DNA of 8,686 nucleotides, taken from NCBI GenBank assembly GCA_001871815.1, contig MNVP01000083.1:1-8686 (forward strand), read 5' to 3'. The notes under the pieces are model-generated. The model made no database searches. It saw only the letters and a program-made list of their open reading frames with translations, and was not told the DNA's origin. Position numbers and translations under genes: made by a program. Within the stretch, counting starts at the first letter, position 1, and every line of letters begins with the position of its first letter. The DNA comes from Candidatus Omnitrophica bacterium CG1_02_40_15 (lineage in GTDB: Bacteria > Omnitrophota > Gorgyraeia > Gorgyraeales > Gorgyraeaceae). Shown here piece by piece: positions 1 to 5,429 of this stretch.

Positions 1-380
1 AAAAAGGCAAAAAGTCCACTGCAGAGCGTATTGTATATAGCGCTATGGATATAATTTCTGAAAAAACAGGGAATAAAAATTCCATAGAGGTTCTGCAGAA
101 AGCATTTGATAATGCAAGGCCGCTTTTGGAAGTAAAGCCCAGAAGGGTTGGCGGAGCTACATACCAGATTCCCATAGAGGTAAAAAGCGACAGGGGCGCA
201 TCGATTGCTATGCGCTGGATACGGGATTTTGCCCGCCAGAAAAAAGGCAAGCCGATGTACGAGAAACTTGCAGAAGAAATAATGGAAGCGTACAAAGGCC
301 AGGGTTCCAGCATAAAGAAGCGCGAAGACATGCACAAGATGGCAGAGGCTAACAAAGCATTTGCGCATTATAGATGGTAA
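1..380 (+). CDS. rpsG: 30S ribosomal protein S7 (3' part, 5' end outside window)
   Basis: S7 is a primary binding protein of the 16S rRNA 3' domain and helps organise the head of the 30S subunit near the decoding and exit sites. The first complete codon is at position 3. The frame runs in from upstream without a stop, so the ATG at 45 is internal. About 125 residues are visible, beginning GKKSTAERIVY, as in the family after roughly 30 residues, so only the N-terminus is missing. Hallmarks seen are VKPRRVGGATYQIP and RWIRDFAR, and a basic C-terminus ending in AHYRW. The gene ends 61 bp before fusA, the usual str-operon neighbour. Nothing in the visible part is truncated or unusual. Confidence 0.96.
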   Translation, partial: KGKKSTAERIVYSAMDIISEKTGNKNSIEVLQKAFDNARPLLEVKPRRVGGATYQIPIEVKSDRGASIAMRWIRDFARQKKGKPMYEKLAEEIMEAYKGQGSSIKKREDMHKMAEANKAFAHYRW

Positions 381-441
381 GGACTGAAGTTGAGAAGGGA
401 CAAGGAACATGGGACATGAGACAGAGGAATATTGACAAAAG
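381..441 (+). other. rpsG-fusA spacer with short GGGACA repeats
   Basis: This 61-bp gap is purine-rich and contains GGGACA at 397-402 and again at 410-415, in a run of near-repeats (gggacaaggaacatgggaca). The only candidate ribosome-binding site for fusA is AGAGGA at 423-428, about 13 bases before the ATG at 442, which is long. It is the only spacer of more than 50 bases in the window without an obvious palindrome. I see no promoter or terminator in it. Confidence 0.5.
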
Positions 442-2550
442 ATGGAAGTAATAACACAGACAAAGACGAGTAAAAGACACATGATAAGAAAAGTTCCTTT
501 AGAAAAATTAAGGAATATAGGAATCATAGCCCATATAGACGCTGGTAAGACAACTACTACGGAAAGGATACTTTTCTACACAGGCCGCTTATATAAAATA
601 GGCAATGTAGATGAAGGAACAGCTACAATGGACTGGATGGAGCAGGAACAGGAAAGGGGGATTACTATTACGGCAGCAGCTACTACCTGCGACTGGAAAG
701 ATTGTAAAATAAATATTATAGATACCCCAGGCCATGTGGATTTTACAGCAGAGGTTGAGAGGTCTTTAAAGGTTCTGGATGGAGCGGTTGTTGTATTCTG
801 CGGCGTAGGCGGGGTGCAGCCTCAGTCCGAGACAGTGTGGCGCCAGGCAGACAACTACAGGGTTCCGAGGATAGCTTTTATAAATAAGATGGACCGCACA
901 GGCGCTGATTTTCTGAAAGTTTTTCATGACATTGAAGAAAAATTAGGAGCGAATGCGTTTCCTTTGCAGCTTCCAATAGGGCATGAGGATGATTTTAGAG
1001 GCGTGATTGATTTGATAAATATGAAAGCCTATATATTTGAAGAAGAAAAAGCGCAGGATAATTTTAGAGAAGAAGCTGTGCCAGAGGGCATGCTGCAGGA
1101 AGCAAAGAAATTTAGGCATGGGCTGATTGAAAAACTCGCAGAACATGATGAATTATTGATGGGTAAATATGTGCATGATAAAGAGGCATCCATAGAAGAA
1201 ATAAAGGCTGTGCTGAGAAAAGCAGTTATAAAAGATATGTTTGTGCCTGTATTATGCGGAGCATCTTTTAAGAATAAGGGGATCCAGATGCTTTTGGACG
1301 CAGTGTGCGACTGCCTTCCTTCTCCTTTAGATGTCCTGCCCATAAAAGGCGTGGACCCTCATTCAAATGAAGAGGTTTCCAGAAAGACAGACGATAATGA
1401 GCCTTTTTGCGGGTTATGTTTCAAGATAGTAACAGACCCTTATGTGGGAAGATTGACATATGTGCGCATATATTCAGGCACAATTCAGCCAAGCTCTTAT
1501 GTGTATAATGCTAACAAGGATTCAAAAGAGCGGCTTGCCAAGATAGTGCGTATGCACGCAGATAAGCAGGAGATCGTGAAAATTGCGGGCGCAGGGGATA
1601 TTGTGGGTGTGGTAGGCCTCAAAAATACAAAAACAGGAGATACACTTTGCAGCGAAGATTATCCTATTGTCTTAGAGAAGATACATTTCCCGGAGCCGGT
1701 TGTTTCAATGGCAATAGAGCCTGCTACTAAAATGGACCAGGATAAACTTGGCATGGCTTTGAATAAATTGCAGGAAGAAGACCCTACTTTCAAGGTTCAT
1801 TATAATGCGGAAACAGGCCAGACAATTATATCAGGGATGGGAGAGTTGCATCTGGAAATTATTATAGACAGGTTGTCAAGAGAATTCAAAGTGACTGCGA
1901 AAACAGGCGCTCCACAGGTTGCTTATAAAGAGATGCCCAGCGAAGAAGTCCGCTCAGTCGGTAAATTCATACAGCAGACAGGCGGCCACGGCCAGTATGG
2001 CCATGTGGTAATTATTATAAAACCAGGAGAACAGGATTCAGGCATAGAATTCAAAAATAAGATTATAGGCGGGGCTATACCGAAAGAATACATTTCTGCC
2101 GTAGAAGATGGAATAGATATGGCTGCGAAGACAGGCGTCCTGGCAGGATATCCTGTGATAGACACCAGCGTGACTCTTATTGACGGGTCGTATCATGAAG
2201 TTGATTCCAGCGAGCTGGCTTTTAAAATGGCTGCTTCAATAGCTCTCGGCGATGGCTTGAGAAAAGCTAAATGCAAATTGATGGAGCCAATAATGAATCT
2301 TGAAGCGATATTCCCGGAAAATTATACAGGAGATGTCATAGGCGACCTGAATTCCAGAAGGTGCAGGATTAGAGAGATTACGCAAAAGGGCAAGATAAAG
2401 ATTGTAAGAGGCGATGTTCCGCTATCAGAGATGTTTGGTTACGCAACCAGCATAAGAAGCTTGACACAGGGCAGGGCTTCGTATACAATGGAACTTTCTC
2501 ATTATTCGGAAGTTCCTGGAAATATAGCAGAAAAGATAATCGGAGCGTAG
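442..2550 (+). CDS. fusA: Elongation factor G
   Basis: EF-G is the cytosolic GTPase that drives tRNA-mRNA translocation and, with RRF, ribosome recycling. The 702-residue length is normal. The G domain shows AHIDAGKTT (30-38), RGITI (72-76), DTPGH (94-98), NKMD (148-151) and CGASFKNKG (272-280). Domain II covers roughly 316-405. Domain III contains SGMGELHLE (464-472), domain IV TGGHGQYGHV (513-522), and domain V GDVIGDLNSRRC (630-641). The last motif has Cys641 where most EF-Gs have Gly, a mild oddity. The start is uncertain: residues 14 onward (MIRKVPLEKLRNIG, ATG at 481) align with the usual N-terminus, so the first 13 residues may not be translated. The ATG at 442 has a weak, distant AGAGGA; 481 has no better site. 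The stop codon lies inside a perfect palindrome. Confidence 0.97.
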   Translation: MEVITQTKTSKRHMIRKVPLEKLRNIGIIAHIDAGKTTTTERILFYTGRLYKIGNVDEGTATMDWMEQEQERGITITAAATTCDWKDCKINIIDTPGHVDFTAEVERSLKVLDGAVVVFCGVGGVQPQSETVWRQADNYRVPRIAFINKMDRTGADFLKVFHDIEEKLGANAFPLQLPIGHEDDFRGVIDLINMKAYIFEEEKAQDNFREEAVPEGMLQEAKKFRHGLIEKLAEHDELLMGKYVHDKEASIEEIKAVLRKAVIKDMFVPVLCGASFKNKGIQMLLDAVCDCLPSPLDVLPIKGVDPHSNEEVSRKTDDNEPFCGLCFKIVTDPYVGRLTYVRIYSGTIQPSSYVYNANKDSKERLAKIVRMHADKQEIVKIAGAGDIVGVVGLKNTKTGDTLCSEDYPIVLEKIHFPEPVVSMAIEPATKMDQDKLGMALNKLQEEDPTFKVHYNAETGQTIISGMGELHLEIIIDRLSREFKVTAKTGAPQVAYKEMPSEEVRSVGKFIQQTGGHGQYGHVVIIIKPGEQDSGIEFKNKIIGGAIPKEYISAVEDGIDMAAKTGVLAGYPVIDTSVTLIDGSYHEVDSSELAFKMAASIALGDGLRKAKCKLMEPIMNLEAIFPENYTGDVIGDLNSRRCRIREITQKGKIKIVRGDVPLSEMFGYATSIRSLTQGRASYTMELSHYSEVPGNIAEKIIGA

Positions 2551-2574
2551 GGAACAGGCATGCCTGTTCCCTAC
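2547..2574. repeat. 28-bp perfect palindrome across the fusA stop codon
   Basis: GTAGGGAACAGGCA is followed directly by its exact reverse complement, with no spacer. The left arm includes the fusA stop TAG (2548-2550) and one base of the last coding codon. There is no following T-run, so it is not a classical intrinsic terminator. The GTAGGG...CCCTAC ends and GCATGC centre resemble interspersed palindromic repeats seen in many bacterial genomes (inference from recollection). As RNA it could form a 3'-end-stabilising hairpin for the fusA message. Confidence 0.8.
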
Positions 2575-2582
2575 AATAAGGT

Positions 2583-2620
2583 CCCTCGCGACCATATATA
2601 AAAGACAATAGTCGCTCGGG
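2583..2620. repeat. Imperfect inverted repeat in the fusA-tuf spacer
   Basis: GCGAC (2588-2592) pairs with GTCGC (2611-2615). After a 2x2 internal loop, CCC (2583-2585) pairs with GGG (2618-2620). The 18-base loop is AT-rich (catatataaaagacaata). The TATATA in the loop could suggest a -10 box, but no -35 is seen at a proper distance. Confidence 0.4.
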
Positions 2621-2622
2621 AT

Positions 2623-2645
2623 CAAATTTTGCTTCGCAAAATTTG
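2623..2645 (+). promoter_or_regulatory. Hairpin abutting the tuf Shine-Dalgarno
   Basis: CAAATTTTGC (2623-2632) and GCAAAATTTG (2636-2645) form a perfect 10-bp stem with a TTC loop. The last base of the stem is the first G of the tuf ribosome-binding site GGGAGG (2645-2650). In RNA the stem could affect access to that site or mark a processing point. This is inference; only the symmetry and its position are seen. Confidence 0.6.
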
Positions 2646-2658
2646 GGAGGATATTAAC

Positions 2659-3861
2659 ATGGCAAAAGAAAAATTTGAGCGTAAAAAACCACACGTAAAT
2701 ATTGGCACCATAGGGCATGTTGATCACGGTAAGACCACGCTCACCAGCTCTATCACAAAGGTTCTTTCTAGCCGCGGCTTAGCCCAGGCAAAGAACTACG
2801 ATGAAATAGATAACGCCCCTGAGGAGAAGGAACGCGGGGTTACAATAAATGTCCATCACGCAGAATATGAAACCGAAAGCCGGCATTACGCTCACGTTGA
2901 TTGCCCAGGGCACGCTGATTATATAAAGAACATGATCACGGGTTCTGCCCAGATGGACGGGGCAATACTTGTAGTCTCTGCTGTAGACGGCCCAATGCCT
3001 CAGACAAGAGAGCATATACTCCTGGCCCGCCAGGTAGGCGTCCCTGCGATAGTGGTGGCCTTAAATAAAGTTGACGCAGTTGACGACCCAGAATTATTAG
3101 ACCTCGTAGAACTCGAAGTAAGAGACCTCCTTAAAAAGTATGAATTCCCCGGGGACAAGATCCCGATAGTAAGGATATCAGCCCTTAACGCAATGAACTG
3201 CGGCTGTGGCAAAGATGAATGCAAAAATTGCGGCCCAATCCTGAACCTCATGAAGCAGGTTGATTCCTATATCCCCCTGCCAAAAAGAGATGTTGAAAAA
3301 CCTTTCTTAATGGCTGTTGAAGACGTATTTAGCATCACTGGCCGCGGAACAGTTGCAACCGGCCGTATAGAAAGAGGCGTTATAAAGATAGGAGAAGATG
3401 TTGACATAGTAGGTTTAACAGAAAAGCCCAAGAAAACAGTAGTTACAGGCATCGAGATGTTCAGAAAGCTTCTTGATGAAGGGCAAGCAGGAGACAACGT
3501 AGGAGTCCTTTTAAGAGGCGTTGAAAAAGCTGATATTGAGCGCGGGCAAGTCCTTGCGAAACCAGGCTCCACCACCCCCCATACAAAATTCAAAGCAAAA
3601 GTATATATATTGACAAAAGAAGAAGGCGGAAGGCATACGCCCTTCTTCAATGGTTACAGGCCCCAGTTTTACTTCAGGACCACTGACGTAACCGGGATCG
3701 CAAAACTGCCTCAGGGCGTTGAAATGGTCATGCCTGGAGACAACGTTGAATTAGAAGGAGAACTCATAATCCCTATCGCCATGGAAAAAGAGCTCCGCTT
3801 TGCGATTCGTGAAGGCGGGCACACAGTTGGAGCGGGAGTGGTGTCGGAGATAATTGCGTAA
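2659..3861 (+). CDS. tuf: Elongation factor Tu
   Basis: EF-Tu is the GTPase that delivers aminoacyl-tRNA to the ribosomal A site. The chosen start, MAKEKFERKKPHVNIGTIGH, is the canonical N-terminus and has GGGAGG 8 bases upstream. An in-frame TTG at 2629 would add ten residues lying in the hairpin and ribosome-binding site and is rejected. The protein has 400 residues. GTPase motifs are GHVDHGKT (19-26), RGVTI (59-63), DCPGH (81-85), NKVD (136-139) and SAL (174-176). Domains II and III follow (ITGRGTVATGR, GGRHTPFF, GYRPQFYFRTTDVTG). An oddity is Cys181, Cys183, Cys188 and Cys191 just after the G5 motif, a possible metal-binding loop. Codon use seems more C-ending than in fusA, which fits very high expression. 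The usual downstream rpsJ is absent; rpmG follows. Confidence 0.98.
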   Translation: MAKEKFERKKPHVNIGTIGHVDHGKTTLTSSITKVLSSRGLAQAKNYDEIDNAPEEKERGVTINVHHAEYETESRHYAHVDCPGHADYIKNMITGSAQMDGAILVVSAVDGPMPQTREHILLARQVGVPAIVVALNKVDAVDDPELLDLVELEVRDLLKKYEFPGDKIPIVRISALNAMNCGCGKDECKNCGPILNLMKQVDSYIPLPKRDVEKPFLMAVEDVFSITGRGTVATGRIERGVIKIGEDVDIVGLTEKPKKTVVTGIEMFRKLLDEGQAGDNVGVLLRGVEKADIERGQVLAKPGSTTPHTKFKAKVYILTKEEGGRHTPFFNGYRPQFYFRTTDVTGIAKLPQGVEMVMPGDNVELEGELIIPIAMEKELRFAIREGGHTVGAGVVSEIIA

Positions 3862-3940
3862 TCGTCGTTCGTCGCTCGTTGTTCGTGACTCGTAACGAAC
3901 AACTACGAACCACGATTCACGAGCGACGAGCTACGAACAA
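3862..3940. repeat. Low-complexity dyad repeat between tuf and rpmG
   Basis: The spacer is built from permuted words such as GTTCGT, CTCGT, ACGAAC and ACGAG. TCGTCGCTCGT (3869-3879) is complementary to ACGAGCGACGA (3919-3929). GTTGTTCGT (3878-3886) is complementary to ACGAACAAC (3895-3903). CTACGAAC occurs twice (3903-3910 and 3931-3938). There is no open reading frame of note and no T-run after the structure. It is likely an interspersed palindromic or simple-sequence repeat; any terminator role is unproven. Confidence 0.65.
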
Positions 3941-3958
3941 TGCGACAAAGGAAACGCA

Positions 3959-4108
3959 ATGCGCGAATTCATAATCATCGCCTGCACAGAATGTAAGCGG
4001 CGTAATTATACAAGCACCAAGAATAAGAAAAAACAAACAGGAAGACTTGAGATAAGGAAGTTTTGTAAATTTTGCAAAAAAAGGACGTTGCATAAAGAGG
4101 AAAAATAA
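3959..4108 (+). CDS. rpmG: 50S ribosomal protein L33
   Basis: This is a 49-residue protein of the large ribosomal subunit near the E site. It begins MREFIIIACTECKRRNYTST and ends TLHKEEK, matching the family along its whole length. Two CxxC pairs are present (Cys9/Cys12 and Cys36/Cys39), so it is the zinc-ribbon form rather than the cysteine-free form used under zinc limitation in some bacteria. The ribosome-binding site is AAAGG (3947-3951), 7 bases before the ATG. Its place between tuf and trnW-secE is a classic bacterial arrangement. Confidence 0.96.
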   Translation: MREFIIIACTECKRRNYTSTKNKKKQTGRLEIRKFCKFCKKRTLHKEEK

Positions 4109-4129
4109 TTCGCAGACGGCCGGTGGCCT

Positions 4130-4178
4130 ACAATTTATGGAGTCCGCCATTGCTTCAGTGGCGGACGACATAAATTGT
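4130..4178. repeat. Palindromic element, GAGTCC...GGACGA family, copy A
   Basis: The outer arms are ACAATTTATG (4130-4139) and CATAAATTGT (4169-4178). The inner arms are GTCCGCCATT (4142-4151) and AGTGGCGGAC (4157-4166), with one G-U pair and a 5-base loop. It ends 12 bases before trnW, so it could act in processing or termination between rpmG and the tRNA, though there is no T-run. The core matches copy B at 7741-7775, with arms that differ but remain complementary. Confidence 0.7.
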
Positions 4179-4190
4179 CTACTCATTAAC

Positions 4191-4267
4191 AGGCCAGTAG
4201 CTCCAACTGGTAGAGCGGCGGTCTCCAAAGCCGCGCGTTGGGGGTTCGAATCCCTCCTGGCCTGCCA
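4191..4267 (+). tRNA. trnW: tRNA-Trp (anticodon CCA)
   Basis: The full cloverleaf can be drawn. The acceptor is AGGCCAG (4191-4197) with CTGGCCT (4257-4263). The D stem is GCTC/GAGC. The anticodon stem is GCGGT/GCCGC with loop CTCCAAA, placing anticodon CCA at 4225-4227. A 5-base variable loop follows. The T stem is GGGGG/CCCTC (one G-U pair) with loop TTCGAAT. The discriminator is G4264 and the CCA tail is encoded (4265-4267). The anticodon CCA reads UGG, and a G discriminator is expected for bacterial tRNA-Trp. The position between rpmG and secE is a common bacterial arrangement, and the tRNA is probably cut from the operon transcript. Confidence 0.97.
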
Positions 4268-4269
4268 TG
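4247..4269 (+). repeat. Direct repeat copy 1 (tRNA-Trp 3' end)
   Basis: This 23-bp stretch runs from the T loop (CGAAT) through the acceptor 3' strand, discriminator and CCA to the next TG. An identical copy lies at 4442-4464, 195 bp further on. A tRNA 3' end is the typical site used by tyrosine-recombinase integrations, so the pair looks like attL/attR, but no integrase gene lies between them. Confidence 0.85.
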
Positions 4270-4441
4270 TTGGCTAAAATATTATAGGTTCCAGGGGATT
4301 CGAAGTGAGTTCCGATAGATGCGACTACTGCTATTGCGACGAATAAGGAGCAATGTTTAGCAGGCCGGCCGAGATGTGAGGCCGGCAAGGAGCATCTGTT
4401 TAGCGGAACGAGTGGCCGACTTTGCCCGAAGGGCAAAGCGC
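4270..4441 (+). other. Structured non-coding segment between tRNA-end repeats
   Basis: No credible ORF is present. Stems seen are ATTGC/GCAAT (4333-4337 with 4350-4354), GCCGGCC/GGCCGGC (4364-4370 with 4380-4386), AGATG/CATCT (4372-4376 with 4393-4397, which interleaves with the previous stem) and CTTTGCCC/GGGCAAAG with a GAA loop (4420-4427 with 4431-4438). Two similar modules appear: AAGGAGCAATGTTTAGCAGG at 4345-4364 and AAGGAGCATCTGTTTAGCGG at 4388-4407. AGGCCGG (4362-4368) could also pair with the duplicated acceptor strand CTGGCCT (4452-4458). It could be a small RNA, a mini-element remnant or degenerate duplicated tRNA sequence; I do not recognise a named RNA family. Confidence 0.5.
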
Positions 4442-4464
4442 CGAATCCCTCCTGGCCTGCCATG
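4442..4464 (+). repeat. Direct repeat copy 2 (orphan tRNA-Trp 3' end)
   Basis: All 23 bases are identical to 4247-4269, including CTGGCCT, G and CCA. No T-stem 5' strand, anticodon arm or D arm precedes it, so it is not a second functional tRNA. Its last four bases (CATG) are also the start of the inverted repeat at 4461-4543. Confidence 0.85.
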
Positions 4465-4543
4465 AACCACTCGCTAGGAATTAGATGGCTGGTCGATATA
4501 TCGCTCGGATTCATGGTAAACCATAAGAGTTAAGTGGTTCATG
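4461..4543. repeat. Inverted repeat downstream of the orphan tRNA end
   Basis: CATGAACCACT (4461-4471) is exactly complementary to AGTGGTTCATG (4533-4543). The 61-base interior contains smaller dyads: CGATATATCG (4494-4503) and ATGGT/ACCAT (4513-4517 with 4520-4524). No ORF of note is present. It is probably a palindromic repeat; function unknown. Confidence 0.6.
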
Positions 4544-4544
4544 A

Positions 4545-4605
4545 GCCCTGCACCGGAGCGAAAAAGGTAGCAAGTAAACGGATAGCTTAGCGACTGGTAC
4601 AGGGC
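4545..4605. repeat. Inverted repeat just upstream of secE
   Basis: GCCCTGCACC (4545-4554) pairs with GGTACAGGGC (4596-4605) at nine of ten positions, enclosing 41 bases. It ends 13 bases before the secE ATG; the intervening caaaaatataaat has no Shine-Dalgarno. It may be part of the secE leader or another inserted repeat. Confidence 0.55.
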
Positions 4606-4618
4606 CAAAAATATAAAT

Positions 4619-4810
4619 ATGAAAATATTCGGAAAGATAACAAATTTTATAACAGAAGTAAAAGTGGAGATGCAGAAAGTATCATGGTCAACAAAAGATG
4701 AACTTGTCGGCTCCACAACAGTTGTTATAGCATCGACGCTTCTCTTGGCTATGTTTATAGGTATGGTGGATATAGTGTTGTCGAGATTCATCGGTCTTAT
4801 ATTAAGGTAA
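4619..4810 (+). CDS. secE: Preprotein translocase subunit SecE
   Basis: SecE is the essential small subunit that clamps SecY in the inner-membrane SecYEG channel. It has 63 residues, the short single-span form. A cytoplasmic amphipathic part with EVKVEMQKVSW (13-23) precedes STKDEL, then a hydrophobic span at about 32-54. The usual WP in this motif is WS here (Trp23-Ser24), a small deviation. The ATG has no visible Shine-Dalgarno; the upstream bases are A/T-rich after a hairpin ending at 4605. nusG begins 14 bases after its stop, the nearly universal secE-nusG pairing, so the two are surely co-transcribed. Confidence 0.95.
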   Translation: MKIFGKITNFITEVKVEMQKVSWSTKDELVGSTTVVIASTLLLAMFIGMVDIVLSRFIGLILR

Positions 4811-4824
4811 GGGTTGCTCTTTAT

Positions 4825-5355
4825 ATGAGTCATAATTGGTACGTAATACACACTTTAACAGGACAGGAAGACAGGGTAAAGGCTAGTATAGAGTCCAAGA
4901 TACAGGAAGGTGTGTTAAAAGATAATGTTTTTCAGGTCCTCATACCTACGGAGCAGGTTTCAGAAGTAAAAGACGGTAAAAAAAAGATATCCTTAAGAAA
5001 ATTCTTCCCAGGTTATGTGATAGTTGAGATGGATCTTAATGATGACATCTGGTATGTCATTAGAAACATGCCAGGCGTTACAGGATTTATAGGCTCAAAG
5101 TCAAAGCCTGTTTCTTTATTAGAAAGCGAAGTAAACCACATAATCAAGCAGACAGAAGAGAAAAAGGAAAAACCAACGCCGAAGGTAGTTTTTGAAAAAG
5201 GCGATAACATAAAAATAATCGAAGGCCCTTTTATAAATTTTAACGGCACAGTAGAAGAAGTAAACCCGAATAAAGGCAAGGTAAGAGTAATGGTTTCTAT
5301 ATTCGGAAGAGCTACACCAGTTGAGCTGGAATACTGGCAGGCAGAACGCATATAA
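4825..5355 (+). CDS. nusG: Transcription termination/antitermination factor NusG
   Basis: NusG binds the RNA polymerase clamp and links it to Rho or to ribosomal protein S10, influencing pausing and termination. It has 176 residues. The NGN domain opens with NWYVIHTLTGQE and includes FPGYV (61-65) and PGVTGFIG (83-90). A charged linker at about 108-120 leads to the KOW domain starting near 124 (FEKGDNIKIIEGPF) and ending at the C-terminus. No insertion domain is present. AGGTAAGGG overlapping the secE stop is the likely ribosome-binding region, at an 11-base distance. A 74-bp spacer with a strong hairpin separates it from rplK. Confidence 0.97.
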   Translation: MSHNWYVIHTLTGQEDRVKASIESKIQEGVLKDNVFQVLIPTEQVSEVKDGKKKISLRKFFPGYVIVEMDLNDDIWYVIRNMPGVTGFIGSKSKPVSLLESEVNHIIKQTEEKKEKPTPKVVFEKGDNIKIIEGPFINFNGTVEEVNPNKGKVRVMVSIFGRATPVELEYWQAERI

Positions 5356-5372
5356 ATATGAATTCCTTAACC

Positions 5373-5413
5373 AATTTTATGGTCCCGGCTAAGTAAGCCT
5401 GGACCATAAAATT
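5373..5413 (+). promoter_or_regulatory. Strong hairpin in the rplK leader
   Basis: AATTTTATGGTCC (5373-5385) pairs perfectly with GGACCATAAAATT (5401-5413). Inside, after one C-T mismatch, GGCT/AGCC closes an AAGTA loop. The stem ends one base before the rplK ribosome-binding site AGAGGTGA (5415-5422). In many bacteria L1 represses rplK-rplA through a leader structure, so a regulatory role is possible, but I cannot identify an L1-binding motif here. It may equally be an inserted palindrome. Confidence 0.6.
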
Positions 5414-5429
5414 CAGAGGTGACCATACA

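Noticed and set aside
432..460. TTGACA at 432-437 as a -35 box for fusA
   Set aside because: No acceptable -10 box occurs 16-18 bases downstream; the transcript start would fall within the gene.
1029..1343. Reverse-strand ORF of 104 codons within fusA
   Set aside because: It lies wholly opposite a confident fusA reading frame, has low-complexity Ser/Phe-rich content and no recognisable domain. The same applies to reverse ORFs at 943-1146, 1923-2165, 3000-3251, 3267-3650, 5013-5351 and 6260-6535.
2629..2658. TTG at 2629 as an upstream start for tuf
   Set aside because: It would add ten residues encoded by the hairpin and Shine-Dalgarno; the ATG at 2659 gives the canonical EF-Tu start with GGGAGG at good spacing.
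3862..3940. CRISPR-like array
   Set aside because: Repeated words are only 6-11 bases, irregularly spaced and on both strands; there are no uniform repeats and spacers and no cas genes.
4130..4178. Intrinsic terminator between rpmG and trnW
   Set aside because: The stem is strong but is not followed by a T-run; the same is true of the other stems in this window, so none is called a terminator.
4362..4462. Second tRNA gene or tmRNA ending at 4462
   Set aside because: Although an acceptor-like pairing and CCA exist, there is no T stem, no D arm and no anticodon arm, and no tag ORF for tmRNA.
4179..4514. Reverse-strand ORF reading MAGQEGF twice across trnW and the spacer
   Set aside because: MAGQEGFEPPT-type peptides are a known false translation of tRNA 3' ends. 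Its two copies simply reflect the 23-bp DNA duplication.
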